Part shown: positions 17,014 to 26,326 of the stretch, one piece after another
Position numbering within the stretch: position 1 is the first letter of the stretch
Layout: each line of letters starts with the position of its first letter
DNA from: Emticicia agri
GTDB taxonomy: Bacteria; Bacteroidota; Bacteroidia; Cytophagales; Spirosomataceae
NCBI RefSeq assembly: GCF_004168285.1
Contig: NZ_SEWF01000029.1
Location: forward strand, 1 to 64,000
Direction: 5' to 3'
Length of the DNA stretch: 64,000 bases
Notes under the pieces: generated by a model
Databases searched by the model: none
What the model saw: the letters and a program-made list of their open reading frames with translations, nothing else
What the model was told of the DNA's origin: nothing
Position numbers and translations under genes: made by a program

Positions 17014-17079
17014 TTATATTTAGCTGATTAAAATGTAATGCCTTGTAAGTGTTTTGCTTTATTAATCAGCTAAATATAA
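17014..17079. terminator. Long inverted repeat between convergent genes
   Basis: An 18-bp perfect inverted repeat, TTATATTTAGCTGATTAA at 17014-17031 with its complement at 17062-17079, encloses a 30-base loop between the convergent SRPBCC and lipoprotein genes. It may stop transcription from both sides; the loop is long for an intrinsic terminator, so a small mobile remnant is also possible. Confidence 0.5.
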
Positions 17080-17092
17080 ACTTGTAATAAAC

Positions 17093-17386
17093 TCACCTCT
17101 CCTCTACCGACCTTGCAATAACCCGATAGGTATTGTCAAGATGAATCGTATCTCCTTTGATACTCAATTCCTGGCCCACTTCCCAGCGTTTGTAATTCGT
17201 ACCCATATTCGGAATTGAGAAAATTGCCTCAAATTTTTCCCCTTGTTTGTCTTTCAATATAGCCACATAGCCATCTTTTCCGTTTTCGATACTCTCTATC
17301 GTACCTGTGTATGAATCTGTAGCAGGTTTGTTGCATGAGGCCAAGGCTATCATGAAGCCAATGAATAAAATCCCGAATTTGCGCAT
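17093..17386 (-). CDS. Small lipoprotein, unknown function
   Basis: The 97-residue protein has a signal peptide with lipobox LASC (Cys18), so it is probably a membrane-anchored lipoprotein. The rest is a short beta-rich domain (SYTGTIESIENGKDGYVAILK and VGQELSIKGDTIHL), similar in feel to small OB-like folds. I do not recognise a family. It stands alone. Confidence 0.6.
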   Translation of the reverse strand: MRKFGILFIGFMIALASCNKPATDSYTGTIESIENGKDGYVAILKDKQGEKFEAIFSIPNMGTNYKRWEVGQELSIKGDTIHLDNTYRVIARSVEER

Positions 17387-17691
17387 AAAATTGATTTGTG
17401 TTTTTAGTACATCTTTTACAACGGCTGTTATTAAGAATTAGTTTATTCGCCAAAGCTTAAAATAATCCACAAATAGCGTGTAATCACTCCATAATGATTT
17501 AATCAGCTTAAACAGGTAAATGGGCTTTTGAAATGAGTGGGAAAGGGGTATTTAATCAGGCAGATGAGGTTTAATTTCTTAAAATAGCCACTAAAAGAGG
17601 CTTTCTAAAAAGTCAAAGGGTGCAAAATATTAATTGGCACAAAAAACTTTTCAGATAACCTCTTTTGATAAATTTTGCCCGCTTGCTTATT
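17387..17691. other. Intergenic stretch without visible features
   Basis: About 300 AT-rich bases with no open frame of note, no strong hairpin and no repeat. Confidence 0.5.
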
Positions 17692-18219
17692 CTAACCTAC
17701 CAATACACGCTGGTTTGTCTCAAAATCTGTTAAAGCATTTCCACTTTTATAGAGTGTGCATTTTTGTTCTTTTCCTTCAATATCAAAACAGACAAGCCAA
17801 TTATACTTTTTGTCCACCACATAAAAACGGCCACATCCTGAAACATAGAATAATTTCCGCAATGCTTTTGGTTTACAGTCAAACACATCATGTTTTGAAG
17901 ACTCTTGAAACACAAGCACCAGCCAATAATTAGTATCATTCTCAAGTTTTTCAATCCAGCTATCAATATTTGCAGAGGAAAACTCCGTTATAAAAGTTTT
18001 GTTTTTCATGCTCGAAAACCAATAATTATAATATTGTCTTCCTTTATTAGGGTCGTCGAATAACCTTTTCTGAAAAATAAATCTGCTTTCTATCTTTTTT
18101 AAAATAGAACTACCATCTATGAATGGTACCCTAAGGTCTTTTTGTGAATAATTTATTTTTAACCAATGTAAACGCTTATAAAAATACATATAAATACTAT
18201 TTAAAGTGTTTAATAGCAT
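17692..18219 (-). CDS. Hypothetical protein, 175 residues
   Basis: The protein shows an ordered-looking composition with many aromatic residues. A central segment LPWIEKLEN-like stretch (SWIEKLENDTNYWLVLVF) is followed by YVSGCGRFYVVDKKYNWLVCFDIEG, which suggests a small alpha/beta domain of the kind seen in immunity-type proteins. I do not recognise a family. An ATG at codon 11 (18189) is an equally good start. It stands alone next to a 750-base gene-free stretch. Confidence 0.5.
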   Translation of the reverse strand: MLLNTLNSIYMYFYKRLHWLKINYSQKDLRVPFIDGSSILKKIESRFIFQKRLFDDPNKGRQYYNYWFSSMKNKTFITEFSSANIDSWIEKLENDTNYWLVLVFQESSKHDVFDCKPKALRKLFYVSGCGRFYVVDKKYNWLVCFDIEGKEQKCTLYKSGNALTDFETNQRVLVG

Positions 18220-18970
18220 AAATTAACCTTATCGGTTACGATAAAGTATATATTCCTTCCCTATTGCGCTCACAACAAAGAAACGATTCTATGCTATTGA
18301 ATTAATAATTAAAACAGGATGATAAATCCGGTCTGTCAGACAGGATTCAGATTTAATCATATACCTCATACCAATTCTGGTCTTTTTGCAAACCAGAGCT
18401 GTATAATTGGTTGATTAATAAATGTAGAATAAAATCAGGATATTAAATTTCTCATCACATGGAGATTTTTTGCGAAGATAGAATAAAATCCTATAGTTAT
18501 AAAATACTCTATTAAGATTTACGAAATAAACGAAATCTGCATTTGGAAATCATTTTGGTTAATTAGGTTTCAAGAAATAAACGTCCTTTTGTAGAGACGA
18601 CATGCATGGCGTCTTCAGAGGTCTAAGCAATCCAAAAATGACATTTAAGGAGATAAAATAGTAGATAATTATCTTACATTTATAGTCCTTAGGAGACGCC
18701 ATGCATGTCGTCTCTACGAAAATGGGGGTAACAGAAAATCAATCACTATATTCGGCTTTAGCGGACACCATGCGGCCAAAATGTATTTGCAAATTTTAAA
18801 CATTGCTTATTACTTGAATCCTAATCAAACACCCTTCCCTCCAACCTTTCCCCAAATTACCGCCCAAAAACACAAAACAAATATTTCTTTTATTTTCTTT
18901 TTATTTCGTTTATTTTCTTTTATTTTTGCTTTTAGCAAATTCAACCTCATAATTACTTTATATTCACCCT
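18220..18970. other. Intergenic region with a MITE-like inverted repeat
   Basis: No convincing gene; the plus-strand frame from 18781 runs through low-complexity T-rich leader sequence in front of the DUF1593 gene. The notable content is the inverted-repeat element at 18561-18724. The 60 bases before 18971 are rich in TTTTATTTC runs. Confidence 0.5.
18561..18724. repeat. MITE-like element with 24-bp inverted arms
   Basis: The left arm TAGAGACGACATGCATGGCG begins at 18592 (24 bp), and its inverse complement lies at 18693-18716 with one mismatch. The lead-in AATTAGGTTTCAAGAAATAA at 18561-18580 also occurs in near-identical form at 46445. The arms could form a long hairpin around about 77 bases. 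Confidence 0.65.
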
Positions 18971-20548
18971 ATGACTCACTATTTACGCATTTTCACACTC
19001 ACCGGGCTGATGGCCCTGCTCAACCTTGCGCAGGCCCATGCACAGACACTTACCAAAGACCGAAAGCCCCGTATCATTATCACGGCCGACCCCGAGCTTG
19101 ACGATAATAACTCGCTGATACGGTTTATTCTTTACAGCAGCGACCTCGACATTGAAGGGCTTGTATATGCCAGTAGCCAGTTTCACTGGACAGGCGACGG
19201 CAAAGGCACCAAATGGTTTGTACCCAACCGAGAATATGCCCGTTTTGGGCTCAATCAGTGTCCATGCGAGTCGTGGCGTTGGGCTAAAGGCGAACGCTTT
19301 ATTCATGATATTGTAGAAGCCTACGAAAAATCATACCCGAATCTGAAAATCCATAACCCTGAATACCCTACTCCGGCTGTACTGAAATCGAAAATCCGCT
19401 TCGGAAATATTGAGTTTGATGGTGATTATTCTAAAGATTCGCCCGGCTCAGAACTAATCAGGGCAGCCATCATGGATGATAAACCAGGACAGCTTTACAT
19501 TACCGCCTGGGGAGGCGCCAGTACCATTGCCCGTGCCTTGAAATCGATTCAGGACCAATATGAGTACACTACCCAATGGGATGCCATTAAAAAGAAGATA
19601 GCCAAAAAAGTAGTGCTATTACCCTCAGGCGACCAGGACGATACCTTTGCCTCTTATATCAGACCGACCTGGCCTGAGATTGAATACCGCCAGTTCAGTG
19701 GCGGCCCTAACTACGGGTATGGCGCCCAGCTAAGAGCCAAGCCGGAAAATGCGCCTTACCTGACACCCGAATGGATGAGAGAGCATGTAACCACCCGTGG
19801 CGCATTGGGGGCTTTATACCGTGTGTGGGGCGATGGCAAACAGATGGTAAAAGGTGATATAATGGATTACTTTGGTGAAGCCGGAAAAACCACCGACGAA
19901 CTGAAGAAAATGGGTTATGTGGTATGGATGCCCCCGCAACCCAAAGACTCATGGTTGGGCGAAGGCGATAACCATACTTTTATGAATATGCTGGGCAACG
20001 GCTTACGTGCCTATGAAGCCGGATTTTATGGAGGCTGGGGCGGTGGTGCCGCCGCCAGAAGAGAGAATGTCTCTTTCGGACTTGCCGACACAAGTGCTAA
20101 TGCGATGGCCAATGCACTCGGCACTATGAACGACCAGGCCAGACAGGCATCTGCCTTCCCCGATTTTTTTGCCAAGGCACAACATGATTTTGCCGCCCGA
20201 ATGAAATGGGCAGTAACGCCTAAATATGCCAATGCCAACCATGCACCCATGGTAAGAATTGAAGGCCCTTTAACTATCATGGCTACACCGGGGGCAAAAA
20301 TACGCCTGAATGGCTTTGTGTCAGACCCCGACGGTAATACAGTTACCACTAAATGGTGGCAGTTTCAGGTAGGTACTTACCCCAATAAAGTAGGTATTAC
20401 CAAGCCTGATGCCTTACAGACCGAAATAGAGATTCCGAAAGATGCCCAACCCGGACAAACGATTCATCTGATTCTGGAAGCAACCGACAATGGCACGCCC
20501 ACCCTTACCAAATACCAGCGACTGATTATTACGGTAAGAAAGCAATAA
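18971..20548 (+). CDS. Secreted DUF1593 (Sde182-like, nucleoside-hydrolase-fold) protein
   Basis: The 525-residue protein has a signal peptide ending near AHAQ (residue 24). The main domain (28-380) starts with KPRIIITADPELDDNNSLIRF, the acidic metal-site motif of the nucleoside-hydrolase fold, and has the family stretches TAWGGASTIARAL and LLPSGDQDD. The C-terminal domain (about 420-525) is an immunoglobulin-like module with SDPDGNTVTTKWWQFQVGTYP. Members are found with polysaccharide-degrading genes in Bacteroidetes and were linked to cellulose binding (Sde182), so a role in plant-polymer or glycoside processing outside the cytoplasm is likely. The actual substrate is unknown. A strong terminator follows. 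Confidence 0.85.
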   Translation: MTHYLRIFTLTGLMALLNLAQAHAQTLTKDRKPRIIITADPELDDNNSLIRFILYSSDLDIEGLVYASSQFHWTGDGKGTKWFVPNREYARFGLNQCPCESWRWAKGERFIHDIVEAYEKSYPNLKIHNPEYPTPAVLKSKIRFGNIEFDGDYSKDSPGSELIRAAIMDDKPGQLYITAWGGASTIARALKSIQDQYEYTTQWDAIKKKIAKKVVLLPSGDQDDTFASYIRPTWPEIEYRQFSGGPNYGYGAQLRAKPENAPYLTPEWMREHVTTRGALGALYRVWGDGKQMVKGDIMDYFGEAGKTTDELKKMGYVVWMPPQPKDSWLGEGDNHTFMNMLGNGLRAYEAGFYGGWGGGAAARRENVSFGLADTSANAMANALGTMNDQARQASAFPDFFAKAQHDFAARMKWAVTPKYANANHAPMVRIEGPLTIMATPGAKIRLNGFVSDPDGNTVTTKWWQFQVGTYPNKVGITKPDALQTEIEIPKDAQPGQTIHLILEATDNGTPTLTKYQRLIITVRKQ

Positions 20549-20572
20549 GGCTCACCAGACAGAACTAAACTG

Positions 20573-20631
20573 AAACGGCTGACACACTGACTGTAGCGAA
20601 ACAAACAGCAGTTGTGTCAGCCGTTTTATTT
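20573..20631 (+). terminator. Intrinsic terminator after the DUF1593 gene
   Basis: AAACGGCTGACACA at 20573-20586 pairs with TGTGTCAGCCGTTT at 20613-20626, with extra ACTG/CAGT pairing inside, and is followed by TTATTT. The rest of the gap to 20888 holds nothing else I can name. Confidence 0.75.
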
Positions 20632-20888
20632 ACTACATTTCAAGTGCTGGAAACAGGAAGGTTTTCTTAGAGTTGGCTCAAAAAGTCCGAAAAAAAAATA
20701 GGAACTACTAAAATTAAGTAGCCCTATTCTAAAACAACTTTTGCTGTAATTAGCTTGTAAGTTATCATGAATGGTTCAGACCATCAAAAAATTTTATCCA
20801 ACGGCAAAATCAGGTATTTCTGACACTTTTCTCGGGTTATTCTTAAAAATGAAGGAATGGAAATACCACTCATAGCAGTATCCCTATC

Positions 20889-21941
20889 CTACTGCCATAT
20901 CACCGAGCGGTCAATCGCTTTCAGGTTGGTTCTTCCTGTCAGTATCATGGCTAACAGAAGCTCGTCTAACAATATCTGTATTACTTTACCTACACCTGCG
21001 GCACCACCACAAGCCAGTCCGTAGCAGACAGGTTTGCCAATCATCACCGCTTTTGCCCCCAATGCAAGGGCTTTCAGTATATCTGTACCACGCCGTACGC
21101 CGCTGTCAAACAATATCGGTATCTGCTCATTTACTTTATCAGCAATGTATGGCAACACTTCAATAGTAGCCGGAACCGTATCTAAGTTGCGGGCACCATG
21201 ATTAGACACAACAATCCCTCCTACTCCGGCATCAACAGCCTTTGCGGCATCTTCCGGATTCATAATACCTTTAAGCAGCACCGGAATACGGGCAAATGAT
21301 TGCAGCCATTCAATATCTTTCCAGGTAATCGGTTTTTTCGGCGCTCCAATTTCACCCAATGAATAATGAGCAATCACCTCTTCGGGCAGCGCAAAACCTG
21401 CCTTCACCTGACGGTTACGGATACCCGGTGTAGGCGTATCAACAGTTACACAAAGTGCCTGATACCCCAACGCCTCGGCTTTCTGAACAAGGTCTTTTGT
21501 ATAAGCCCGGTCGTCTCTTACATATAACTGAAACCACAAAGGTTGAGTGGCTACTGCGGCAATTGCTTCGAGCGGCGTTGTCGTAAACGAACTCACCACA
21601 TAGGTTGTCTGGCTTGCCCCTGCGCCTTTGGCTGTGGCAATTTCTCCCTCGGCATACATAAGCCGATGAAAAGCCGTTGGGGCAATCAGTATCGGGTGCG
21701 CCAGTTGCTGACCAAACAAAGATAGTTTCGTATCAATCACCGACACATCGTTCAGCACGGTTGTATTCAGTTTGATATTGTTAAAGGCTTCACGGTTCCA
21801 TCGAAGGGTTACTTCGTCGGCTGCGCCACTCGCTACATATTCATAAGCCATGCGAGACATTTTAGAAGCAGCCATCTGCTCAATATCAAATAAATTCACG
21901 ATACCCGATAAATCGTCAGGATAGCCATTGGTCAAAGACAT
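20889..21941 (-). CDS. FMN-dependent alpha-hydroxy-acid dehydrogenase/oxidase
   Basis: The 350-residue protein is a complete member of the lactate oxidase/glycolate oxidase family. It has the N-terminal YEYVASGAADEVTLRWNREAF, the substrate-site region HPILIAPTAFHRLMYAEGE, and the active-site stretch VSNHGARNLDTVPATIEVL, where the His is the catalytic base. The C-terminal FMN phosphate site includes DSGVRRGTDILKALALGAKAVMIGK. It oxidises an L-2-hydroxy acid to the keto acid; lactate or glycolate is likely, but the sequence does not fix it. The usual SNHGGRQLD reads SNHGARNLD here, a mild change. It stands alone. Confidence 0.85.
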   Translation of the reverse strand: MSLTNGYPDDLSGIVNLFDIEQMAASKMSRMAYEYVASGAADEVTLRWNREAFNNIKLNTTVLNDVSVIDTKLSLFGQQLAHPILIAPTAFHRLMYAEGEIATAKGAGASQTTYVVSSFTTTPLEAIAAVATQPLWFQLYVRDDRAYTKDLVQKAEALGYQALCVTVDTPTPGIRNRQVKAGFALPEEVIAHYSLGEIGAPKKPITWKDIEWLQSFARIPVLLKGIMNPEDAAKAVDAGVGGIVVSNHGARNLDTVPATIEVLPYIADKVNEQIPILFDSGVRRGTDILKALALGAKAVMIGKPVCYGLACGGAAGVGKVIQILLDELLLAMILTGRTNLKAIDRSVIWQ

Positions 21942-22099
21942 TGTAGAGGTAAAAGGTTGAATTGGTATTTCAAAGATAAGGAAAGAATTACAAACACAGG
22001 TTGATGAAACCTGCTTTTATCAGGTTTTGATTTGACTGCATTAATCAGGTTTACCAAAGAAGTACTTATTTCATAAAACTTCACACATAGCTACCATAC

Positions 22100-23251
22100 T
22101 CATGAATCAACTGATACATTCTTCTTCAATACCAGGTTCAGCGAAAAATAGCCCAGCGCACCGGCAACAAGCGATGCCAACAGAATGACAAATTTGGCAT
22201 TATTGATAATCACCGCATCATCAAATGCCAGTAGCGTAATAAAAATAGACATCGTAAAACCGATACCACCTAAAAACCCGACACCACCTATCGATTTCCA
22301 GTCAAGGTCGTCAGGAAGTTTACAGATTTTACTCTTTACCGCTATAAAAGCCAATAGAAAAATGCCCAAAGGTTTACCAATAACAAGTCCTATTGCTATA
22401 CCTATACTGTAAGTCTGTGTCAGTATTTCTCCTATATTTCCGCTAATCATGATAGCGGTATTGGCCAGTGCAAAAACCGGAAGTATGATAAAAGCCACAG
22501 GTTTATGCAGATAATGCTGTAAAATATAGGAGGTCGATTTCTCGTCGCCATTGCCAAAAGGTACGGCAAAAGCCAATAATACGCCGGTAATAGTAGCATG
22601 TACACCCGAGTGCAACATAAAATACCACATGGCTATGCCTCCGATTATATAAGGTATCAGATTTCTGACTTTAAGGCGGTTAAATATCACTAAAACAACA
22701 AATATACCGAGTGCCATGAGCAGGTTACTCCAAAGCAATGTTTTGGTATAGAAAATGGCAATTACTAAAATAGCTCCGAGGTCGTCTATCACAGCCAGGG
22801 CAGTCAGGAAAACCTTTAACGAAGCCGGAACTCTATCGTTTAATAATGATAATATACCCAGCGCAAAGGCAATATCGGTAGCCATCGGCACCCCTGCTCC
22901 GGCTTGGCCTGCTGTACCCCAGTTAAAAACCAAAAACAATAACGCAGGCACTACCATACCACCAATAGCCCCGAAAATAGGTAAGAGTGCATCTTTTATC
23001 TGAGCCAGTTCGCCTAAATAAACTTCCCTTTCCAGTTCAAGACCAATCAGCAAAAAAAAGATAGCCATCAGCCCATCGTTTATCCAATGCTCTACCGAGT
23101 GGCCGCCCATCTGAAAATGCCAGATATGTGCATAATTTTCAGCCATACCTGTATTGGCTATCAGTAAAGAAACAGCAGTACAGGCAATCAGGATAATACC
23201 ACCCGCTTTTTCACTCTCAATAAAATCCTTGAATAATTGTGTCAGCTTCAT
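22100..23251 (-). CDS. nhaA: Na+/H+ antiporter NhaA
   Basis: I place the start at the ATG at 23251 (MKLTQLFKDFIESEKAGG). This gives 383 residues, the usual length of NhaA, and avoids an overlap with the neighbouring glyoxalase gene; a longer open frame extends to 23386. The protein has about twelve membrane segments and the signatures LLIGLELEREVYLGEL, ATDIAFALGILSLL and ALAVIDDLGAILVIAIFY, with the paired Asp residues that carry sodium or protons in NhaA. It exchanges Na+ for H+ across the inner membrane and helps keep pH and salt balance. No regulator such as NhaR is adjacent. Confidence 0.92.
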   Translation of the reverse strand: MKLTQLFKDFIESEKAGGIILIACTAVSLLIANTGMAENYAHIWHFQMGGHSVEHWINDGLMAIFFLLIGLELEREVYLGELAQIKDALLPIFGAIGGMVVPALLFLVFNWGTAGQAGAGVPMATDIAFALGILSLLNDRVPASLKVFLTALAVIDDLGAILVIAIFYTKTLLWSNLLMALGIFVVLVIFNRLKVRNLIPYIIGGIAMWYFMLHSGVHATITGVLLAFAVPFGNGDEKSTSYILQHYLHKPVAFIILPVFALANTAIMISGNIGEILTQTYSIGIAIGLVIGKPLGIFLLAFIAVKSKICKLPDDLDWKSIGGVGFLGGIGFTMSIFITLLAFDDAVIINNAKFVILLASLVAGALGYFSLNLVLKKNVSVDS

Positions 23252-23355
23252 ACTTTCTTTGCTTGTTGCTGCACGAAAATAGGCATTTATTTTTAAACAG
23301 ACCCAAATAATCAGGGTATAAAAGTTTTTGCTGTCTAACCCTGATTTACCTGCGC

Positions 23356-23751
23356 TTACTTCTGCATTTCGCCGATGCAATAGCATAAGCCATCAGGGGC
23401 AACCACAAAAAATACTTTCCATCGGGTAGCGCCATGTTGCTGAAAACTGAAATCAGGGTTCTCTTTGGTAAAACCATTAGCCCTTAATTCATCAAATGCC
23501 GCCTGCACATCGTTTACCTCAAAGAAGCAACCATCCTGCGAGGGGTCTTCCCCATTCTCGGACAGACCAATTTCTATTTCATTTCTTTTCAATATGGCTG
23601 ATTTATAAGGACTATTGCTATGTGCCGTTTGCTCAAACCCCATAATTTTTTCGTAGAATGGAATGGCATTGCTTAAATTTTCTACCGGAAGATTCATCTT
23701 ATTTTGCAGATAAGGCCAGGCGTTTTTGTAGATTACTTCAACTGATTTCAT
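23356..23751 (-). CDS. Glyoxalase/VOC-fold protein
   Basis: The 131-residue protein has the two-module VOC pattern: LPVENLSNAIPFYEKIMGFE at the start and VQAAFDELRANGF followed by VVAPDGLCYCIGEM at the end. Members bind a metal and act on small compounds or bind antibiotics such as bleomycin; this one cannot be assigned to a substrate. It lies 104 bases before nhaA on the same strand, so the two may share a transcript. Confidence 0.75.
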   Translation of the reverse strand: MKSVEVIYKNAWPYLQNKMNLPVENLSNAIPFYEKIMGFEQTAHSNSPYKSAILKRNEIEIGLSENGEDPSQDGCFFEVNDVQAAFDELRANGFTKENPDFSFQQHGATRWKVFFVVAPDGLCYCIGEMQK

Positions 23752-23858
23752 GTATTTAATTTTGTAGGTGATTTTATACTAATGGCCATTGTCTTTTTTA
23801 AGATGAAGTTAGGTTCTTGCTGATTTTTGTGTAAATCTCTGGTAAAACAACTCATTTT

Positions 23859-24491
23859 TCATTCCTTCTCCCAAAACATCAATCCCCCTACCAGTACCAG
23901 CCAGCTTACTAAACCAAAAATAAAAACTCTGAACCCAAAAACACTGATAAAGTTGAAATGGGTCAGCACACCCACCAAACCCACCATAAGACAACCAAAA
24001 CCATAATAAGCTATCCATTGAGGCAATCGGGCTGTGATTAGAATCATCGCCGACCACAAGCCTATGGCAAAAGCACAAGCCGAAATAAAGATATAATCCA
24101 TTGAGGCATTGAGATACCTGCCATAACCAATAATAGCCTTCAGTACCTGTTCGTCAATACCCGCATTGTAATATTTTGCTACAAAAAAAGGCAATACCAA
24201 CCCATTGACAGCCCCGGCTATCATGGCGGCTATGAGTCCGGTACAAAAAACAAAGAACGGAAGCATGGCTATTCTGCCCGGTGTCTGCAACAGTACTGAT
24301 AAACCCCATGCCCCAAAGCCAATAAAAGGCAAACAAAAAATAGCTAAGGCATGCGAAAAAACAAGCGTACTTTTTATTTGAGCAATATGCGCCAGACTCC
24401 CTCCGCTTGGGTGTAGTAGCATGGTAAGGGTGGCTAATAAAGAGCCAATGAAGAGGCATAAAGCAGCCATTTTTCTGAATTGAGGTTCCAT
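23859..24491 (-). CDS. Seven-segment membrane protein, unknown function
   Basis: From the ATG at 24491 (MEPQFRKMAALCLFIGSL) the protein has 210 residues and about seven hydrophobic segments, so it is an integral membrane protein. A start nine codons upstream is possible. I do not recognise a family. It is followed at its 5' side by the Crp-like gene ending at 24575; the pair lie on the same strand with an 83-base gap, so the regulator may control it. Confidence 0.6.
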   Translation of the reverse strand: MEPQFRKMAALCLFIGSLLATLTMLLHPSGGSLAHIAQIKSTLVFSHALAIFCLPFIGFGAWGLSVLLQTPGRIAMLPFFVFCTGLIAAMIAGAVNGLVLPFFVAKYYNAGIDEQVLKAIIGYGRYLNASMDYIFISACAFAIGLWSAMILITARLPQWIAYYGFGCLMVGLVGVLTHFNFISVFGFRVFIFGLVSWLVLVGGLMFWEKE

Positions 24492-24574
24492 AAGATTGTT
24501 GAGAAATATGAGCCACAAAAATCACTCATCATCTCTCAATAATTGCTTGATTCAAATCAAGAAATACCTGTCTG

Positions 24575-25120
24575 TCAGTACATGCCTCTTACCCTGCTCA
24601 GGGTTTCGGGAGTCATTTTCAGGTAAGAAGCTATCATTTTTAACGGAAAATGCTGGAGCAGTTGTGGTTTGGTTTCCATCAGGTGATTATATTTCTGGAG
24701 CGGCGTAAGGGCATTATCAAAATAATGCATACGGGCCATGCCTTGTTCCATTACTTTGCCCAACTGAAAGAATATCGGCGAAGTCTCTATCAGATGATGT
24801 ATTGTATAGATAGTCAATTCTAACACCTCACAATCGGTATAGGTCTTGATTTGTGTAGCAGAAGGTTTCTGACCCACAAAACTCGGGTAGTTCATTATCC
24901 AGTCGTTGGCAAGGTATAAATCAATCACATTTTCATTAATATCATTCATACCAAACTGATATACCGCCCCCGATACCAACAAAAAAACAGAGCGGCATAC
25001 CGTTCCTTCGGCAAGCAATGTTTCATTCTTCTTCAATTGCCTTACGGGTATCAGTGTTTCGGCCAATGCTATATCGGCCGTTTCAAATCTTCCTATTTTT
25101 TGTAAAGCGGCCTGAAGCAT
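24575..25120 (-). CDS. Crp/Fnr family regulator without a typical winged helix
   Basis: The 181-residue protein has a cyclic-nucleotide-binding-type N domain (residues 20-115) and a short helical C terminus, LKMIASYLKMTPETLSRVRG, which reads like the recognition helix region of a Crp-type HTH. The family is common in Bacteroidetes, where it responds to unknown signals. The protein is shorter than the usual 190-230 residues. It lies directly upstream of the membrane protein gene at 23859 on the same strand. Confidence 0.75.
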   Translation of the reverse strand: MLQAALQKIGRFETADIALAETLIPVRQLKKNETLLAEGTVCRSVFLLVSGAVYQFGMNDINENVIDLYLANDWIMNYPSFVGQKPSATQIKTYTDCEVLELTIYTIHHLIETSPIFFQLGKVMEQGMARMHYFDNALTPLQKYNHLMETKPQLLQHFPLKMIASYLKMTPETLSRVRGMY

Positions 25121-25177
25121 AGCTTAATAGTGGTAGCTGTTTTATTGCTGAATTATTTTAAACAAAGAGTCAATCTA

Positions 25178-26095
25178 CTACTCATGTGGCTCTACATGAA
25201 TCAGTATCAGGTCTAATGCTGGTATTTGGGCTTGCAGGTAGTCTTTCAGGTTATGAGCAACCCTGTGGCTGTCTCTTACGCTCATATCGGCATCTACTTC
25301 TATGTGCAGGTCCACATGGTACTTCATCCCTGCTTTTCTGACAAAGCATTTTTCGGTGCCTAATACCCCCTCTACTTCTAAAGATTTTTCTCTGATAGCC
25401 TCAATCACATCTTCATACATATTTTCGTCCATAATCTCGCCTAAAGCCGGACGAACAATCAGGTAGCAGTTATAAAAAATAAAACCTGCTGCAAACAAAG
25501 CCGCCCAATCGTCGGCTGCTTCGTAGCCTTGTCCTAAAATCAGGGCAATAGAAATACCGATAAATGCCGCTACCGACGTAATGGCATCGCTTCTGTGATG
25601 CCAGGCATCGGCTTTCAGCGATGAACTGTTGGTTTCCCGGCTTCTTCTGATAACAATCTGATACGAAGCTTCTTTCCAGAGTATAATTACCCCCAATACA
25701 ATCAGTGTCCAGGGTTTGGGTAATGCGTGGGGGGTCTTGATTTTTTCAATACTTTCGTAAGCAATGAGCGTTGCCGAAATAATCAGAAAACCCACTATCA
25801 GAAAGGTAATGAGGGGTTCTATACGACCATGCCCGTAAGGGTGATTTTTATCGGCAGGCCGACTGGCATATCTGATACCTAAAAGCACGAGGAGTGAAGA
25901 AAAAATATCAGCAGTTGATTCAATGGCATCTGCAATAAGTGCATAAGAATTACCGAAGAATCCGGCCAGCCATTTGATCGACGCTAAAGCAATATTGCCA
26001 ACAATGCTGAAATAAGTAGCCTTTATTACTTTCTCTTCGGGGGTATTTGCCATGTACGCAGGTTTGTTGATGAACAGTTCAGTTGCCTGAACCAT
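25178..26095 (-). CDS. Cation diffusion facilitator (CDF) transporter
   Basis: The 305-residue protein has six membrane segments in the first 215 residues and a C-terminal cytoplasmic domain of the ferredoxin-like fold (from about residue 220). The metal-site signatures are seen: SYALIADAIESTADI near residue 56 and DAWHHRSDAIT near 165, and the loop RPADKNHPYGHGRIEPL. CDF proteins export Zn, Fe, Cd, Co or Mn in exchange for protons; the metal cannot be fixed here, but the site differs a little from that of the E. coli FieF (an Asp-Ala-Ile-Glu pattern). A start at codon 15 (26053, MANTPEEKV) is possible. Confidence 0.85.
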   Translation of the reverse strand: MVQATELFINKPAYMANTPEEKVIKATYFSIVGNIALASIKWLAGFFGNSYALIADAIESTADIFSSLLVLLGIRYASRPADKNHPYGHGRIEPLITFLIVGFLIISATLIAYESIEKIKTPHALPKPWTLIVLGVIILWKEASYQIVIRRSRETNSSSLKADAWHHRSDAITSVAAFIGISIALILGQGYEAADDWAALFAAGFIFYNCYLIVRPALGEIMDENMYEDVIEAIREKSLEVEGVLGTEKCFVRKAGMKYHVDLHIEVDADMSVRDSHRVAHNLKDYLQAQIPALDLILIHVEPHE

Positions 26096-26172
26096 TTGCT
26101 AAAAACTCCTGCAAAGGTAAGGAATTGTGGAATGTCGATTGCAGATTGTCAATTTTTATTGTCGAATGATTG

Positions 26173-26283
26173 TCAAGTGATTGTCGATTTTCAAACGGGT
26201 CGCCGTTGCGATGCAGATTGTCGAATGTTTGGAAACTGTCGATTTTGAACGGTTCACAGTTGCGATGCAAATTGTGGAATGTA
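26173..26283. repeat. Degenerate tandem duplication between the CDF and response-regulator genes
   Basis: Two imperfect copies of about 55 bp lie in tandem, each with TGTCGATTTT, then an AACGG(G/T)T segment, then GTTGCGATGCA and an ATTGT(C/G)GAATG stretch. The surrounding 100 bases are also rich in ATTGTCGA words. It has no coding role that I can see. Confidence 0.5.
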
Positions 26284-26326
26284 TTTTATTAATTCGACAA
26301 TCCGAAATCGAAAATCGACAATTCCC

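Noticed and set aside
22185-23003. Plus-strand frames opposite nhaA
   Set aside because: Shadows of a clear membrane protein gene.
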